In this document: positions 13,239-22,362 of the stretch, in pieces
Position numbering within the stretch: position 1 is the stretch's first letter
How the letters are laid out: the number at the start of each line of letters is the position of its first letter
Source of the DNA: Yersinia kristensenii
Lineage (GTDB): Bacteria; Pseudomonadota; Gammaproteobacteria; Enterobacterales; Enterobacteriaceae
DNA: 64,000 bases
Reading direction: 5' to 3'
Assembly (NCBI RefSeq): GCF_900460525.1
Contig: NZ_UHIY01000001.1
Span: forward strand, 4,216,001-4,280,000
Notes under the pieces: generated by a model
Databases searched by the model: none
Seen by the model: only the letters and a program-made list of their open reading frames with translations
Told to the model about the DNA's origin: nothing
Program-made: the position numbers and the translations under genes

Positions 13239-13949
13239 ATGCGTATCACACAACTCTCTTCTCAATCATTTGCATTCCCCTCACCTGAGCTGGCGCTACG
13301 CGAACCAAACGGATTGTTGGCCTTAGGAGGGGATTTATCTCCTCCTCGTTTGCTGGCAGCCTATGAACGGGGAATTTTCCCTTGGTTCAGTCCAGGGGAA
13401 ATGATTTTATGGTGGTCACCCGACCCCCGCGCTGTATTGTACCCAGAAGATTTACATATCAGCCGGAGTATGCGGCGTTTTCTACGCCACTGCCCTTATC
13501 AATTTACAATCAACCATGCTTTTGAAGATGTTGTTCGCGCCTGTGCTACTCAGCGTAATGAAGGAACCTGGATTGGCGATGATGTACAGCAAGCCTATTG
13601 CCACTTACATACGCTGGGCAATGCTCATTCCGTAGAGGTTTGGTTGGAAAATGAACTGGTTGGTGGTTTGTACGGTATCTCTGTGGGCTCACTCTTTTGT
13701 GGTGAATCCATGTTTAGTCGGGCTAATAATGCCTCAAAGAGCGCTTTAATGGTTTTTTGCCATCATTTTACCCATCATGGTGGAGAACTGATTGACTGTC
13801 AGGTCCTCAACGCTCACACTGCGTCGCTGGGTGCGATTGAGATCCCACGAAACTTTTTTTTGCAGCAGTTGAGTCAACTCCAGTTTAGTCCACTACCGGC
13901 TGAATGCTGGTTACCGCAATCGTTGAATTTTTCATCCGCGATGCAGTAA
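13239..13949 (+). CDS. aat: Leucyl/phenylalanyl-tRNA-protein transferase
   Basis: Transfers Leu or Phe from aminoacyl-tRNA to the N-terminus of proteins that begin with Arg or Lys (and some Met), creating N-degrons. The 236-residue product carries the family blocks [40 protein letters not shown] and [27 protein letters not shown] precedes the start at suitable spacing. Its downstream partners in the N-end rule, clpS and clpA, lie about 1 kb away after infA, as in E. coli. Length is normal (E. coli 234). Confidence 0.97.
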   Translation: MRITQLSSQSFAFPSPELALREPNGLLALGGDLSPPRLLAAYERGIFPWFSPGEMILWWSPDPRAVLYPEDLHISRSMRRFLRHCPYQFTINHAFEDVVRACATQRNEGTWIGDDVQQAYCHLHTLGNAHSVEVWLENELVGGLYGISVGSLFCGESMFSRANNASKSALMVFCHHFTHHGGELIDCQVLNAHTASLGAIEIPRNFFLQQLSQLQFSPLPAECWLPQSLNFSSAMQ

Positions 13950-14096
13950 AGCTCAACCGTTGAAAAGAACCCCACATTAGGCTTTATCCCCTCTTACCGG
14001 CAGACTAATTTTGCTGAAATGGTGCGATGACCGCCAACACTTCTTTACATAATGTGGGTTTTTCGGCATTATCTTGCCGGTTAAAAACTAAGGTAG

Positions 14097-14333
<237 letters not shown>

Positions 14334-14345
14334 TCGGCTAATCTG

Positions 14346-14366
14346 TCGCCAGTTTAAGACTGGCGA
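14346..14366 (+). terminator. First hairpin downstream of infA
   Basis: Stem TCGCCAGT / ACTGGCGA with a five-base loop, 13 bp after the infA stop. No U tract follows, so it may be an RNA-stabilising hairpin instead of a terminator. Confidence 0.4.
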
Positions 14367-14393
14367 GCTCTGAGGATGTAGTCCCCCCTCCGG

Positions 14394-14428
14394 CGCCCTT
14401 CCCATTTATGGCTAGGGCGTTTTGCGTT
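14394..14428 (+). terminator. infA terminator
   Basis: Inverted repeat CGCCCT / AGGGCG followed by TTTTGCGTTTTC, on the plus strand about 60 bp past infA. Confidence 0.6.
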
Positions 14429-14495
14429 TTCTTTTATTTGTCTATTTAGTGCATTTATTCACCATACAAACAAAAGTAAAATGTGCAAAGAAATA

Positions 14496-14533
14496 AAAAG
14501 GGCGATAGCTAAATTAGCTTATCGCCCTTTATT
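14496..14533. terminator. Bidirectional terminator between infA and clpA
   Basis: Nearly perfect palindrome with arms AAAGGGCGATAGCTAA and TTAGCTTATCGCCCTTT (one-base bulge), with A-rich and T-rich flanks. It sits between the convergent infA and clpA genes, so it can stop transcription from both sides. Confidence 0.8.
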
Positions 14534-14577
14534 TCGCTCTTAATTTGAAGTTCCCGCAAAGCTAGCGACTGGCTAAC

Positions 14578-16854
14578 TTAGTGAACGGCACCTTCAGTTT
14601 TGCGTTTTTGCGCACTTTGGAACTCATAAGCCAACTGCTGTTTTTCTTTATCCAGCCCAACAGTGACCGAACCGCCATCAACCAAAGAGCCGAACAACAA
14701 CTCGTTTGCCAGTGGTTTTTTCAGGTTTTCCTGAATCACTCGAGCCATTGGCCGCGCGCCCATCGCCTTGTCGTAGCCTTTATCAGATAACCAATTACGT
14801 GCTTCTTCACTGACTTCCAGTGACACACCTTTAGCATCTAATTGCGCCTGCAACTCAACAATAAATTTATCAACGACTTGCTGGATAACTGCTGGAGACA
14901 GGTGGTTGAACCAAATGATGTTATCCAACCGGTTACGGAACTCCGGAGTAAACACTTTTTTGATCTCTTCCAGCGCGTCAGTACTGTTATCCTGCTGTTT
15001 AAAACCAATGGAAGTACGCTGTGTTTCGCGCACACCAGCATTGGTAGTCATCACCAGAATAACGTTACGGAAATCGGCTTTACGACCATTGTTATCCGTC
15101 AGTGTCCCGTTATCCATCACCTGCAATAGCAGGTTAAATACATCCGGGTGCGCCTTTTCAATTTCATCCAACAGCAAAACTGCATGAGGATGTTTGATAA
15201 CCGCATCGGTCAACAAACCACCTTGATCGTAACCAACATATCCCGGAGGCGCACCAATCAAGCGGCTAACTGTATGACGCTCCATATATTCAGACATATC
15301 AAAGCGCAGCAGTTCAATGTCGAGCGCTTTGGCCAATTGCACCGTGACTTCTGTTTTCCCGACCCCAGTTGGGCCAGCAAACAGGAATGACCCGACAGGT
15401 TTGTGTTCATGCCCCAAACCCGCGCGGCTCATTTTAATCGCTTCAGACAACGCATCGATGGCCTTATCCTGACCGAACACCAACATATTCAAGCGGTCGC
15501 TCAGGTTTTTCAGCACATCGCGGTCACTGGCAGACACCGTTTTTTCCGGAATACGGGCGATACGGGCAACCACAGATTCGATATCCGACACATTAACCGT
15601 TTTCTTGCGTTTGTTGACTGGCATTAAACGGCTACGAGCCCCAGCCTCATCAATCACATCAATGGCTTTATCTGGTAAGTGACGATCATTAATATATTTA
15701 ACCGATAACTCCACCGCTGCGCGTATCGCTTTAGCGGTATAACGCACATCATGATGCGCTTCATATTTCGTTTTCAGGCCGTTGATAATCTGAACAGTTT
15801 CTTCTGGCGTCGGCTCAGTAATATCAATTTTCTGGAAACGCCGAGCCAGCGCACGATCTTTTTCAAAGATATTGCTGAATTCCTGATAGGTAGTGGAACC
15901 AATGACCCGAATTTTACCGCTGGAAAGCAGGGGTTTAATCAGGTTAGCGGCATCTACTTGCCCACCAGATGCGGCTCCCGCACCGATAATCGTATGAATT
16001 TCATCAATAAACAGGATGCTATCTTTGTCATTTTCCAACTGTTTCAGCAGCGCCTTGAAACGTTTTTCAAAATCGCCACGATATTTGGTGCCAGCCAGAA
16101 GTGACCCAATATCCAAGGAATATAATGTGCACTCTGACATGACTTCAGGAACATCGCCCTGCACGATACGCCAAGCCAAACCTTCAGCAATGGCGGTTTT
16201 ACCGACACCAGACTCCCCCACGAGTAGCGGGTTATTTTTACGCCGGCGGCACAATACCTGAATCGCACGTTCTAACTCTTTATCACGACCGATAAGTGGG
16301 TCAATGCCGCCAACGCGGGCCAGTTGGTTCAGATTGGTGGTGAAGTTCTCCATACGGTCTTCCCCTCCTACCTGTTCTTCATTCACCGGATTTTCTGCAT
16401 TCGGTGCCTGACCCGGTTCGTCCTTACGGGCGCCGTGGGAAATAAAGTTCACTACATCCAGACGGCTAACATCATGCTTACGTAGTAGATAAGCCGCCTG
16501 AGACTCTTGTTCACTGAAGATGGCAACCAATACGTTGGCACCAGAAACTTCATTGCGCCCTGACGATTGGACGTGGAAGACCGCACGCTGTAGCACACGT
16601 TGGAAACTGAGCGTCGGCTGGGTGTCGCGCTCTTCTTCACTCACCGGCAAGGTCGGTGTGGTTTGTTCGATAAACGCTTCCAGTTCCTGGCGTAAGGCCA
16701 CCAGATCAACCGTACACGCCTCCAGCGCTTCCCGCGCGGCTGGATTGCTTAGCAATGCCAGCAACAGGTGCTCCACGGTCATAAACTCGTGTCTGTGCTC
16801 ACGCGCTCTGGCGAAAGCCATGTTGAGACTGAGTTCAAGTTCTTGATTGAGCAT
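14578..16854 (-). CDS. clpA: ATP-dependent Clp protease ATP-binding subunit ClpA
   Basis: AAA+ unfoldase that feeds substrates, including ClpS-delivered N-degron proteins, to ClpP. The start is taken as the ATG at 16854 (MLNQELELSLNMAFARAREH, the family N-terminus), with GGGAGG five bases upstream; a GTG two codons earlier is possible. The 758-residue protein has the N domain (~1-140), a first AAA module with Walker A GESGVGKT and Walker B ILFIDEIH, and a second with GPTGVGKT and VLLLDEIEKAH. The ClpP-docking loop IGFKQQD is present. Length equals the E. coli protein (758). It lies 25 bp downstream of clpS. Confidence 0.97.
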   Translation of the reverse strand: MLNQELELSLNMAFARAREHRHEFMTVEHLLLALLSNPAAREALEACTVDLVALRQELEAFIEQTTPTLPVSEEERDTQPTLSFQRVLQRAVFHVQSSGRNEVSGANVLVAIFSEQESQAAYLLRKHDVSRLDVVNFISHGARKDEPGQAPNAENPVNEEQVGGEDRMENFTTNLNQLARVGGIDPLIGRDKELERAIQVLCRRRKNNPLLVGESGVGKTAIAEGLAWRIVQGDVPEVMSECTLYSLDIGSLLAGTKYRGDFEKRFKALLKQLENDKDSILFIDEIHTIIGAGAASGGQVDAANLIKPLLSSGKIRVIGSTTYQEFSNIFEKDRALARRFQKIDITEPTPEETVQIINGLKTKYEAHHDVRYTAKAIRAAVELSVKYINDRHLPDKAIDVIDEAGARSRLMPVNKRKKTVNVSDIESVVARIARIPEKTVSASDRDVLKNLSDRLNMLVFGQDKAIDALSEAIKMSRAGLGHEHKPVGSFLFAGPTGVGKTEVTVQLAKALDIELLRFDMSEYMERHTVSRLIGAPPGYVGYDQGGLLTDAVIKHPHAVLLLDEIEKAHPDVFNLLLQVMDNGTLTDNNGRKADFRNVILVMTTNAGVRETQRTSIGFKQQDNSTDALEEIKKVFTPEFRNRLDNIIWFNHLSPAVIQQVVDKFIVELQAQLDAKGVSLEVSEEARNWLSDKGYDKAMGARPMARVIQENLKKPLANELLFGSLVDGGSVTVGLDKEKQQLAYEFQSAQKRKTEGAVH

Positions 16855-16879
16855 AGGCACCTCCCAATAGTTGCCTTAA

Positions 16880-17200
16880 TCAGGCTTTTTCCAGCGTACA
16901 AAGCAACGGATGCTCGTTCTCCCTGGCGTATTGATTTACATGCGCGACTTTGGTTTCCGCCACCTCGGCAGTAAAAACACCACAAATCGCCTTTCCTTGA
17001 TAATGCACATTGAGCATCAGTTGTGTTGCGCGTTCAATATCATAAGAAAAGAACTTTTGCAGAACGTCAATCACAAATTCCATCGGTGTGTAATCGTCGT
17101 TGTTAAGTATCACTTTATACATAGATGGCGGTTTGAGCGCCTCGATTTGTTTATCTTTGACTAAATGTTCAAAATTCAGCCAGTCGTTGTTCTTACCCAT
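16880..17200 (-). CDS. clpS: ATP-dependent Clp protease adaptor ClpS
   Basis: Adaptor that binds Leu, Phe, Tyr or Trp N-termini and passes them to ClpA. The 106-residue protein has the family core [20 protein letters not shown], where NDD and neighbouring residues line the N-degron pocket, and the helix region [21 protein letters not shown]. It is the first gene of a clpS-clpA operon and is divergent from cspD, the enterobacterial arrangement. Length equals the E. coli protein (106). Confidence 0.97.
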   Translation of the reverse strand: MGKNNDWLNFEHLVKDKQIEALKPPSMYKVILNNDDYTPMEFVIDVLQKFFSYDIERATQLMLNVHYQGKAICGVFTAEVAETKVAHVNQYARENEHPLLCTLEKA

Positions 17201-17559
17201 TGCCTGCCCATCGTTTCACTGAACCACACAGGAGCAATACCTCACTCCGGTTATAAGACCATTTCATGCAGATATCTATTATTATTTTAACATCACTTAT
17301 GCCATAACGCCGCCAGAGAAAGAAGTCGGTCTTTTCACTTTAATAAAAGTTAAATTGTATCCAAATAAAGATAATAGCGTTAGCTGCATCAAACTTTGAA
17401 GAACTGCCCCACGTTGACAAAAGCCGCCCTCTTGACGTTAAGGCCATTTCCACTAGAGTGTATTTTCGTGAGCTGTTGGAGTTTTAACCAATTCGCGCTC
17501 ACTTTAACCAGTGATTACCTCATCTCGAACTAAAATAGCCTTGCGAGGAACGTAGAAGT
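17201..17559. promoter_or_regulatory. clpS-cspD divergent spacer
   Basis: 359-bp spacer between divergent starts, so it must hold promoters for both. No further gene was seen. A possible ribosome-binding region GCGAGGAACG lies at 17542-17551, just before cspD. Confidence 0.4.
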
Positions 17560-17817
17560 ATGGAGACGGGTACTGTTAAATGGTTCAACAATGCCAAAGG
17601 TTTTGGCTTCATTTGCCCTGAGGGCGGCGGCGAAGATATATTCGCTCACTATTCAACTATCCAGATGGATGGCTACCGAACGTTAAAAGCGGGCCAGATG
17701 GTTAACTTTGATGTCCATGAGGGGCCAAAAGGGAACCATGCCAGCCTGATTGTTCCACTCGGGTTAGATGTAGTATTGCAAGAAGCCGTACCGCAGGAAC
17801 TCGCTGCATTGGCCTAA
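17560..17817 (+). CDS. cspD: Cold-shock-like protein CspD
   Basis: Single-stranded DNA/RNA-binding OB-fold protein. E. coli CspD is made in stationary phase and slow growth and inhibits replication. The 85-residue protein has RNP1 KGFGFICP (~residues 13-20) and RNP2-like DIFAHYSTI. A C-terminal tail beyond the usual 70-residue Csp length is a mark of CspD. It lies divergent from clpS, the conserved CspD position; in E. coli CspD levels are controlled by proteolysis. Confidence 0.93.
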   Translation: METGTVKWFNNAKGFGFICPEGGGEDIFAHYSTIQMDGYRTLKAGQMVNFDVHEGPKGNHASLIVPLGLDVVLQEAVPQELAALA

Positions 17818-17927
17818 AGCTGCGCACTTATCTTCCAGAGCATCTTGGCCATATCATCACCTAACGCTATGGTGCTAAAGGTATTTGCAACGCGGCTTGT
17901 TGCATTGCAACATCGATGACGATTCAA

Positions 17928-17957
17928 AATGCCAGCCAAATAATGACTGGCATTTTT
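17928..17957 (+). terminator. cspD terminator
   Basis: Perfect stem AAATGCCAG / CTGGCATTT followed by TTTATTTCC, 110 bp after cspD. Confidence 0.75.
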
Positions 17958-17963
17958 ATTTCC

Positions 17964-18089
<126 letters not shown>

Positions 18090-18138
18090 ACACTTCTAAT
18101 ATGCGGCCAAATAAACCAAGATCAATCCTCTGACTAAT

Positions 18139-20088
18139 CTATTCACGCGCTAATGCATCAATAGGGTTTAACCGAGCAGCGCTGCGCGCCGGTAAATAGC
18201 CGAATACAACGCCAATCACAGTTGAACACAAAAACGCACTGAACAATGCCACTGGTGGGAAAGCAATTTGCCAGTTAGGTAAAAACATCTCCACAATCAA
18301 GCCAATGGCAAATGATAGCGAGATACCGAGTGCGCCTCCTACCAGGCAGACCAAAATAGCTTCAATGAGAAATTGCTGCATAACATCACTGGATCGCGCG
18401 CCCACCGCCATGCGGATCCCTATTTCTCGGGTACGCTCAGTGACCGAGACCAACATGATATTCATCACACCAATCCCACCGACCACCAGTGAAATAACCG
18501 CCACTAATGTGAGGAACAACTGCATGGTGCGGGTAGTTTGCTCCGCAGTTTTCAGTAAGCTATCCATGTTGTAGGTAAATATGTCTTTTTTGCCATGGCG
18601 CATAGTGAGCAATCTGACCAACTGCTGTTCAGCTTCTTTACTACTATAGCCCTCTTTAATCCGAATAGTGATCGAATCAAAGTAGGAACGGCCCATCAGC
18701 CGGCTCGCCATGGTGCTATAGGGCACCCATACCCGCAGCGCTTTGCTGCTGCCAAACATGGATTGTTTTTCTTCCACCACACCCACGATTGTAGCGGGCA
18801 TATTGCCAATCAATATCACTTGCCCCACCACCTCTTTGAGGTGAGGAAACAGCCGGCGTTGCGTATTGCGGTCAATGACCACCACTTGTGACTGACGCTC
18901 AACCTGCTCGCGGGTGATGGCAGTACCTTGTTCAAGCTTCATGCCATATACCCGGAAATATTGTTCACTCACCCCCGAGACACTGGCTGCCACATCAATA
19001 TTGCCATAGCGCAACCGCATACTACCCGCGATAGTCGGGGACACCGCGCTGACGTATGATTGTGCTTTTAGCGCAGTCATATCGTCATAAACCAATGCCT
19101 GCCGCGTACTGGGGTCGTCGTCACCAAAGTCTTTACCGGGATAAATATCAATCGTGTTGGTGCCGATAGCTCTGATATCCGCCAGTACCAGCTGTTTAGC
19201 CGCGTCCCCAACCACCAAGATGGAAACAACCGAGGCAATACCAATAATGATGCCTAACATAGTCAGGGCGGTACGCATTTTGTTGGCCGACATTGCGCGC
19301 CAGGCCATTAATAGCGCCTCACGGAAACGCCCCGCTAATTGTTGCCATGAAGGTGCCGGTGGTGTCAGGCTAATTGCATCGGAAGTGCCAACGTTTGACG
19401 TGGTTTTCGAACCAGAATCGGCCATAATGCGGCCATCTTTGATTTCAATAATCCGCTCAGCCTGAGCCGCAACAGTGGGGTCATGGGTAACAATAATGAC
19501 CGTGTGCCCCTGCTGCTGAAGCTGTTTTAATATGGCCATGACTTCAACACTGGAATGGCTATCCAGCGCCCCTGTTGGCTCATCGGCAAGAATAACCTGG
19601 CCACCATTCATCAAGGCTCGGGCAATACTGACGCGCTGTTGTTGCCCGCCCGATAATTGATTGGGCTGATAACTGACTCGCTCCCCTAGCCCCAGCCGGG
19701 TTAACAACATGTTCGCTCGCTCGCGGCGTTCATTTTTACCCAACCCCGCATAGACCGCCGGAACTTCAACATTATGGGCCGCACTCAAATGAGGTAGCAG
19801 GTGATAGCGCTGGAAAATGAAACCGAAATGCTCACGGCGCAGTGCTGCCAGTGCGTCGTTATCTAAGGCTGCAACATCTTGCCCGGCCACCCGATAAACC
19901 CCTGCGCTCGGTTTGTCCAGACAACCGAGGATGTTCATCAGTGTCGATTTACCTGAGCCAGAAGCGCCAATAATCGCCACCAGCTCACCCGCATTGATGG
20001 TCAGTGAGACATCCTGCAATACATCAACAGTTTCTTCGCCGTACTGATAGCTACGACGGATGCCTTTTAATTCAAGCAATGCCGTCAT
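18139..20088 (-). CDS. macB: Macrolide export ATP-binding/permease protein MacB
   Basis: ABC-type mechanotransmission component of the MacA-MacB-TolC pump, which exports macrolides and peptide or protein substrates. The 649-residue protein has an N-terminal ATPase with Walker A GASGSGKST (~41-49), signature [16 protein letters not shown] and Walker B VILADEPTGALD. A membrane span follows, then a large periplasmic domain, then three C-terminal spans with the FtsX-like block ERTREIGIRMAVGAR. Its start overlaps the macA stop (TAATG), so it is translationally coupled. Length matches E. coli (648). Confidence 0.96.
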   Translation of the reverse strand: MTALLELKGIRRSYQYGEETVDVLQDVSLTINAGELVAIIGASGSGKSTLMNILGCLDKPSAGVYRVAGQDVAALDNDALAALRREHFGFIFQRYHLLPHLSAAHNVEVPAVYAGLGKNERRERANMLLTRLGLGERVSYQPNQLSGGQQQRVSIARALMNGGQVILADEPTGALDSHSSVEVMAILKQLQQQGHTVIIVTHDPTVAAQAERIIEIKDGRIMADSGSKTTSNVGTSDAISLTPPAPSWQQLAGRFREALLMAWRAMSANKMRTALTMLGIIIGIASVVSILVVGDAAKQLVLADIRAIGTNTIDIYPGKDFGDDDPSTRQALVYDDMTALKAQSYVSAVSPTIAGSMRLRYGNIDVAASVSGVSEQYFRVYGMKLEQGTAITREQVERQSQVVVIDRNTQRRLFPHLKEVVGQVILIGNMPATIVGVVEEKQSMFGSSKALRVWVPYSTMASRLMGRSYFDSITIRIKEGYSSKEAEQQLVRLLTMRHGKKDIFTYNMDSLLKTAEQTTRTMQLFLTLVAVISLVVGGIGVMNIMLVSVTERTREIGIRMAVGARSSDVMQQFLIEAILVCLVGGALGISLSFAIGLIVEMFLPNWQIAFPPVALFSAFLCSTVIGVVFGYLPARSAARLNPIDALARE

Positions 20089-21200
20089 TACGCATCCTCC
20101 GTGCCACCGCGGCTAACGATGACTTCCTCACCCACGTTCAAACCTGAGACAACCTGCGCATCGACGTTATTACGGATGCCAATAGTCACCTCGCGTTTTT
20201 CTTCTTTGCCGTCTTTCAGTACCGCAACTTGATAGCGATTCGTCCCCAGTTCATCACCTAATGCCGATAAAGGGATAACTATCGCCTGCGGAACATTAGC
20301 CAACTGAATTGATACTTGCGCAGTCATTTGCAATCGCAATAATCGATCCGGGTTAGGCACTTCAAAACGCGCTGAATAGAAAATCGCGTCATTGACTTTT
20401 TCCGGTGTGGGCTGGATGTCTTTTAGTACACCATCAAAGTGCTTTCCAGGATCACCCAAGACAGTAAATGAAGCTTTCATGCCGGGTTTTAAGTGAATCA
20501 CATCTGCTTCTGAAACTTGTGCATTCACCAGCATCGTACTCATATCCGCTAGCGTCAGAATATTCGGCGCTTGCTGCGCGGCAATGACGGTTTGGCCTTG
20601 TAAAGTGGTGATTTGCACCACATCGCCGTCCATCGGAGCCGAAATTTTGGTGTAATCCAAATTAATATTGGCAGTATCTAAACTGGCTTTAGCTTTATTA
20701 ATTTGCGCATTAATAGTCTCAACTTGCGCTTTTTTCACCGCCAGTGTGGTGCTCGCCTGGTCCAAATCCTGACGTGATACCGCCTGCAATTTCGCCAAAT
20801 CTTGCTGACGGCGTAGGGTGACCGCAGCCAATTGCAGCTCAGCTTTCGCCTGCCCTAATTGCGCATTCAAATCCTGCAACGTCGCTTCCACTTCTTTGAT
20901 TTGGTTCTGCGCCTGTTGCGGGTCGATCATGGCCAGCAATTGCCCTTGCTTGACTTGATCGCCAATTTCCACATACAGCTTTTCCAACTGGCCACTGACC
21001 TGAGCACCCACATCAACTTTGCGTACCGCATCAAGTTTACCGGTTGCCAATACATTCTGTTGCAGATCACGGTTAGCAACTTTTACCGTTTGAAATTCAA
21101 CCGGTATTGGCGCCATGAGGTGCCTAATAAGGAAAAAACCGCCAATAATGAAAACGGTAATTGCGATAAGCCATCGGCGCTGACGTCTACTAAACTGCAT
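20088..21200 (-). CDS. macA: Macrolide efflux periplasmic adaptor MacA
   Basis: Membrane-fusion protein joining MacB to TolC. The start is set at the ATG at 21200 ([17 protein letters not shown]), ten bases after AAGGAAGGT; an upstream in-frame start would add 22 residues before the membrane anchor. The 370-residue product has one N-terminal membrane anchor and a lipoyl domain ([25 protein letters not shown]). A long alpha-hairpin (~100-200) and beta-barrel/membrane-proximal domains follow ([20 protein letters not shown]). It forms an operon with macB and is divergent from a virK-like gene. Confidence 0.95.
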   Translation of the reverse strand: MQFSRRQRRWLIAITVFIIGGFFLIRHLMAPIPVEFQTVKVANRDLQQNVLATGKLDAVRKVDVGAQVSGQLEKLYVEIGDQVKQGQLLAMIDPQQAQNQIKEVEATLQDLNAQLGQAKAELQLAAVTLRRQQDLAKLQAVSRQDLDQASTTLAVKKAQVETINAQINKAKASLDTANINLDYTKISAPMDGDVVQITTLQGQTVIAAQQAPNILTLADMSTMLVNAQVSEADVIHLKPGMKASFTVLGDPGKHFDGVLKDIQPTPEKVNDAIFYSARFEVPNPDRLLRLQMTAQVSIQLANVPQAIVIPLSALGDELGTNRYQVAVLKDGKEEKREVTIGIRNNVDAQVVSGLNVGEEVIVSRGGTEDA

Positions 21201-21329
21201 CAAATCAATTACCTTCCTTAAATTGTAAATTATCCACCTGCTGAAAATAGCATCGGTAATGTTCATTTAACTAAACAACATATAAACACCCACCGGGCTA
21301 CAGTCGGAATCTAAGATGCATTGAGACTC

Positions 21330-21346
21330 TGTTTAGTTCCCGTTTG
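21330..21346 (+). promoter_or_regulatory. Candidate PhoP box upstream of the virK-like gene
   Basis: TGTTTA, five bases, CGTTTG resembles the PhoP direct repeat (T/G)GTTTA-N5-(T/G)GTTTA. Spacing to the nearest -10-like hexamer (TACATT, 21365-21370) is longer than usual, so this is a weak candidate. Confidence 0.25.
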
Positions 21347-21388
21347 TTCCAATAGCACGGGAAATACATTGATATAACGGACTTAATC

Positions 21389-22342
21389 ATGCACAACATT
21401 AATAACACCGCATTAATCCCTGATAATATTAACCGTTGGGGGTTAATCGCATTGCTATTCAAAGGCAATCAAGCGCTGGGCGGTTCGTGGCAAGAATCTC
21501 AGTTTCGGCTTAAATTCATCGCCCGTGCCTTAATCAGCCCCAAACTGACCTTTAGCTTGCTAGGTGTATTGGTGAAGCAACCGTTTCTCAATAGCATCCT
21601 GCGTGCTCAACCGGATTTACCTTGCAAATTGCACCGCCCTTATTTGGCTAACACGCTAAATAATAGGCAAAAACTGGCTGTACTACAGGATCATTTCCAG
21701 TTGGAAAATCAGTGTATGCCAGAATTATTACGCCGCAACTATCTACACCATTCGCCGTATAAACTCACTGAGTTAACGGGCAAGAATGAGGAAAAGTATG
21801 CCCTTTATTTGGGCGTTATTCCCAAACTCAATAAAGAGGGTGAAATTACGCTGATGCTCGCTAATGAGCAACAACAAACCCTGGCATTACTCACATTCAG
21901 CCTCACTTATTATCAAAACAAAAAAACAGTGTTTATCGGTGGGTTGCAGGGGGCGGACCATGAAACGCCACACAGCGAAATTCAGGTCTGCACTAAAGCT
22001 TGTCATGGTTTATTCCCGAAACGTTTAGTCTTGGAGGCAACTTGCTACTTGGCAGAATTGATGGGGATAACACAGATTATGGCTGTAGGTAACGGCACGC
22101 ATATTTATCAGAATTGGCGCTATCGGGCGAAAAAGAAAGATAAATTACATGCTGATTACGACAATTTCTGGCTCTCTCTGGGCGGAGAACAAAGCGCAGA
22201 AGGCTATTTCAATTTGCCCGCCAGAATTGCACGTAAGCCGATTGAGGATATTCCAAGTAAAAAACGCGCGGAATATCGTCGCCGTTATCAACTCCTTGAG
22301 CAACTCGAACAGGGCTTAGCCACGCATTTTCCGCGCGGCTAG
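21389..22342 (+). CDS. VirK/YbjX family protein (DUF535)
   Basis: 317-residue protein of the VirK/YbjX family, whose members include Shigella VirK and Salmonella VirK/YbjX. The family is linked to envelope stress, antimicrobial-peptide resistance and virulence-factor display, but its biochemical activity is not settled. Family blocks visible are YALYLGVIPKLNKEGEITL, VFIGGLQGADHETP and the C-terminal DNFWLSLGG region. No signal peptide or membrane span is evident. It is divergent from macAB, with a candidate PhoP box upstream. The E. coli orthologue would be ybjX. Confidence 0.85.
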   Translation: MHNINNTALIPDNINRWGLIALLFKGNQALGGSWQESQFRLKFIARALISPKLTFSLLGVLVKQPFLNSILRAQPDLPCKLHRPYLANTLNNRQKLAVLQDHFQLENQCMPELLRRNYLHHSPYKLTELTGKNEEKYALYLGVIPKLNKEGEITLMLANEQQQTLALLTFSLTYYQNKKTVFIGGLQGADHETPHSEIQVCTKACHGLFPKRLVLEATCYLAELMGITQIMAVGNGTHIYQNWRYRAKKKDKLHADYDNFWLSLGGEQSAEGYFNLPARIARKPIEDIPSKKRAEYRRRYQLLEQLEQGLATHFPRG

Positions 22343-22362
22343 AGACGTCTAAAATGCCCCCG

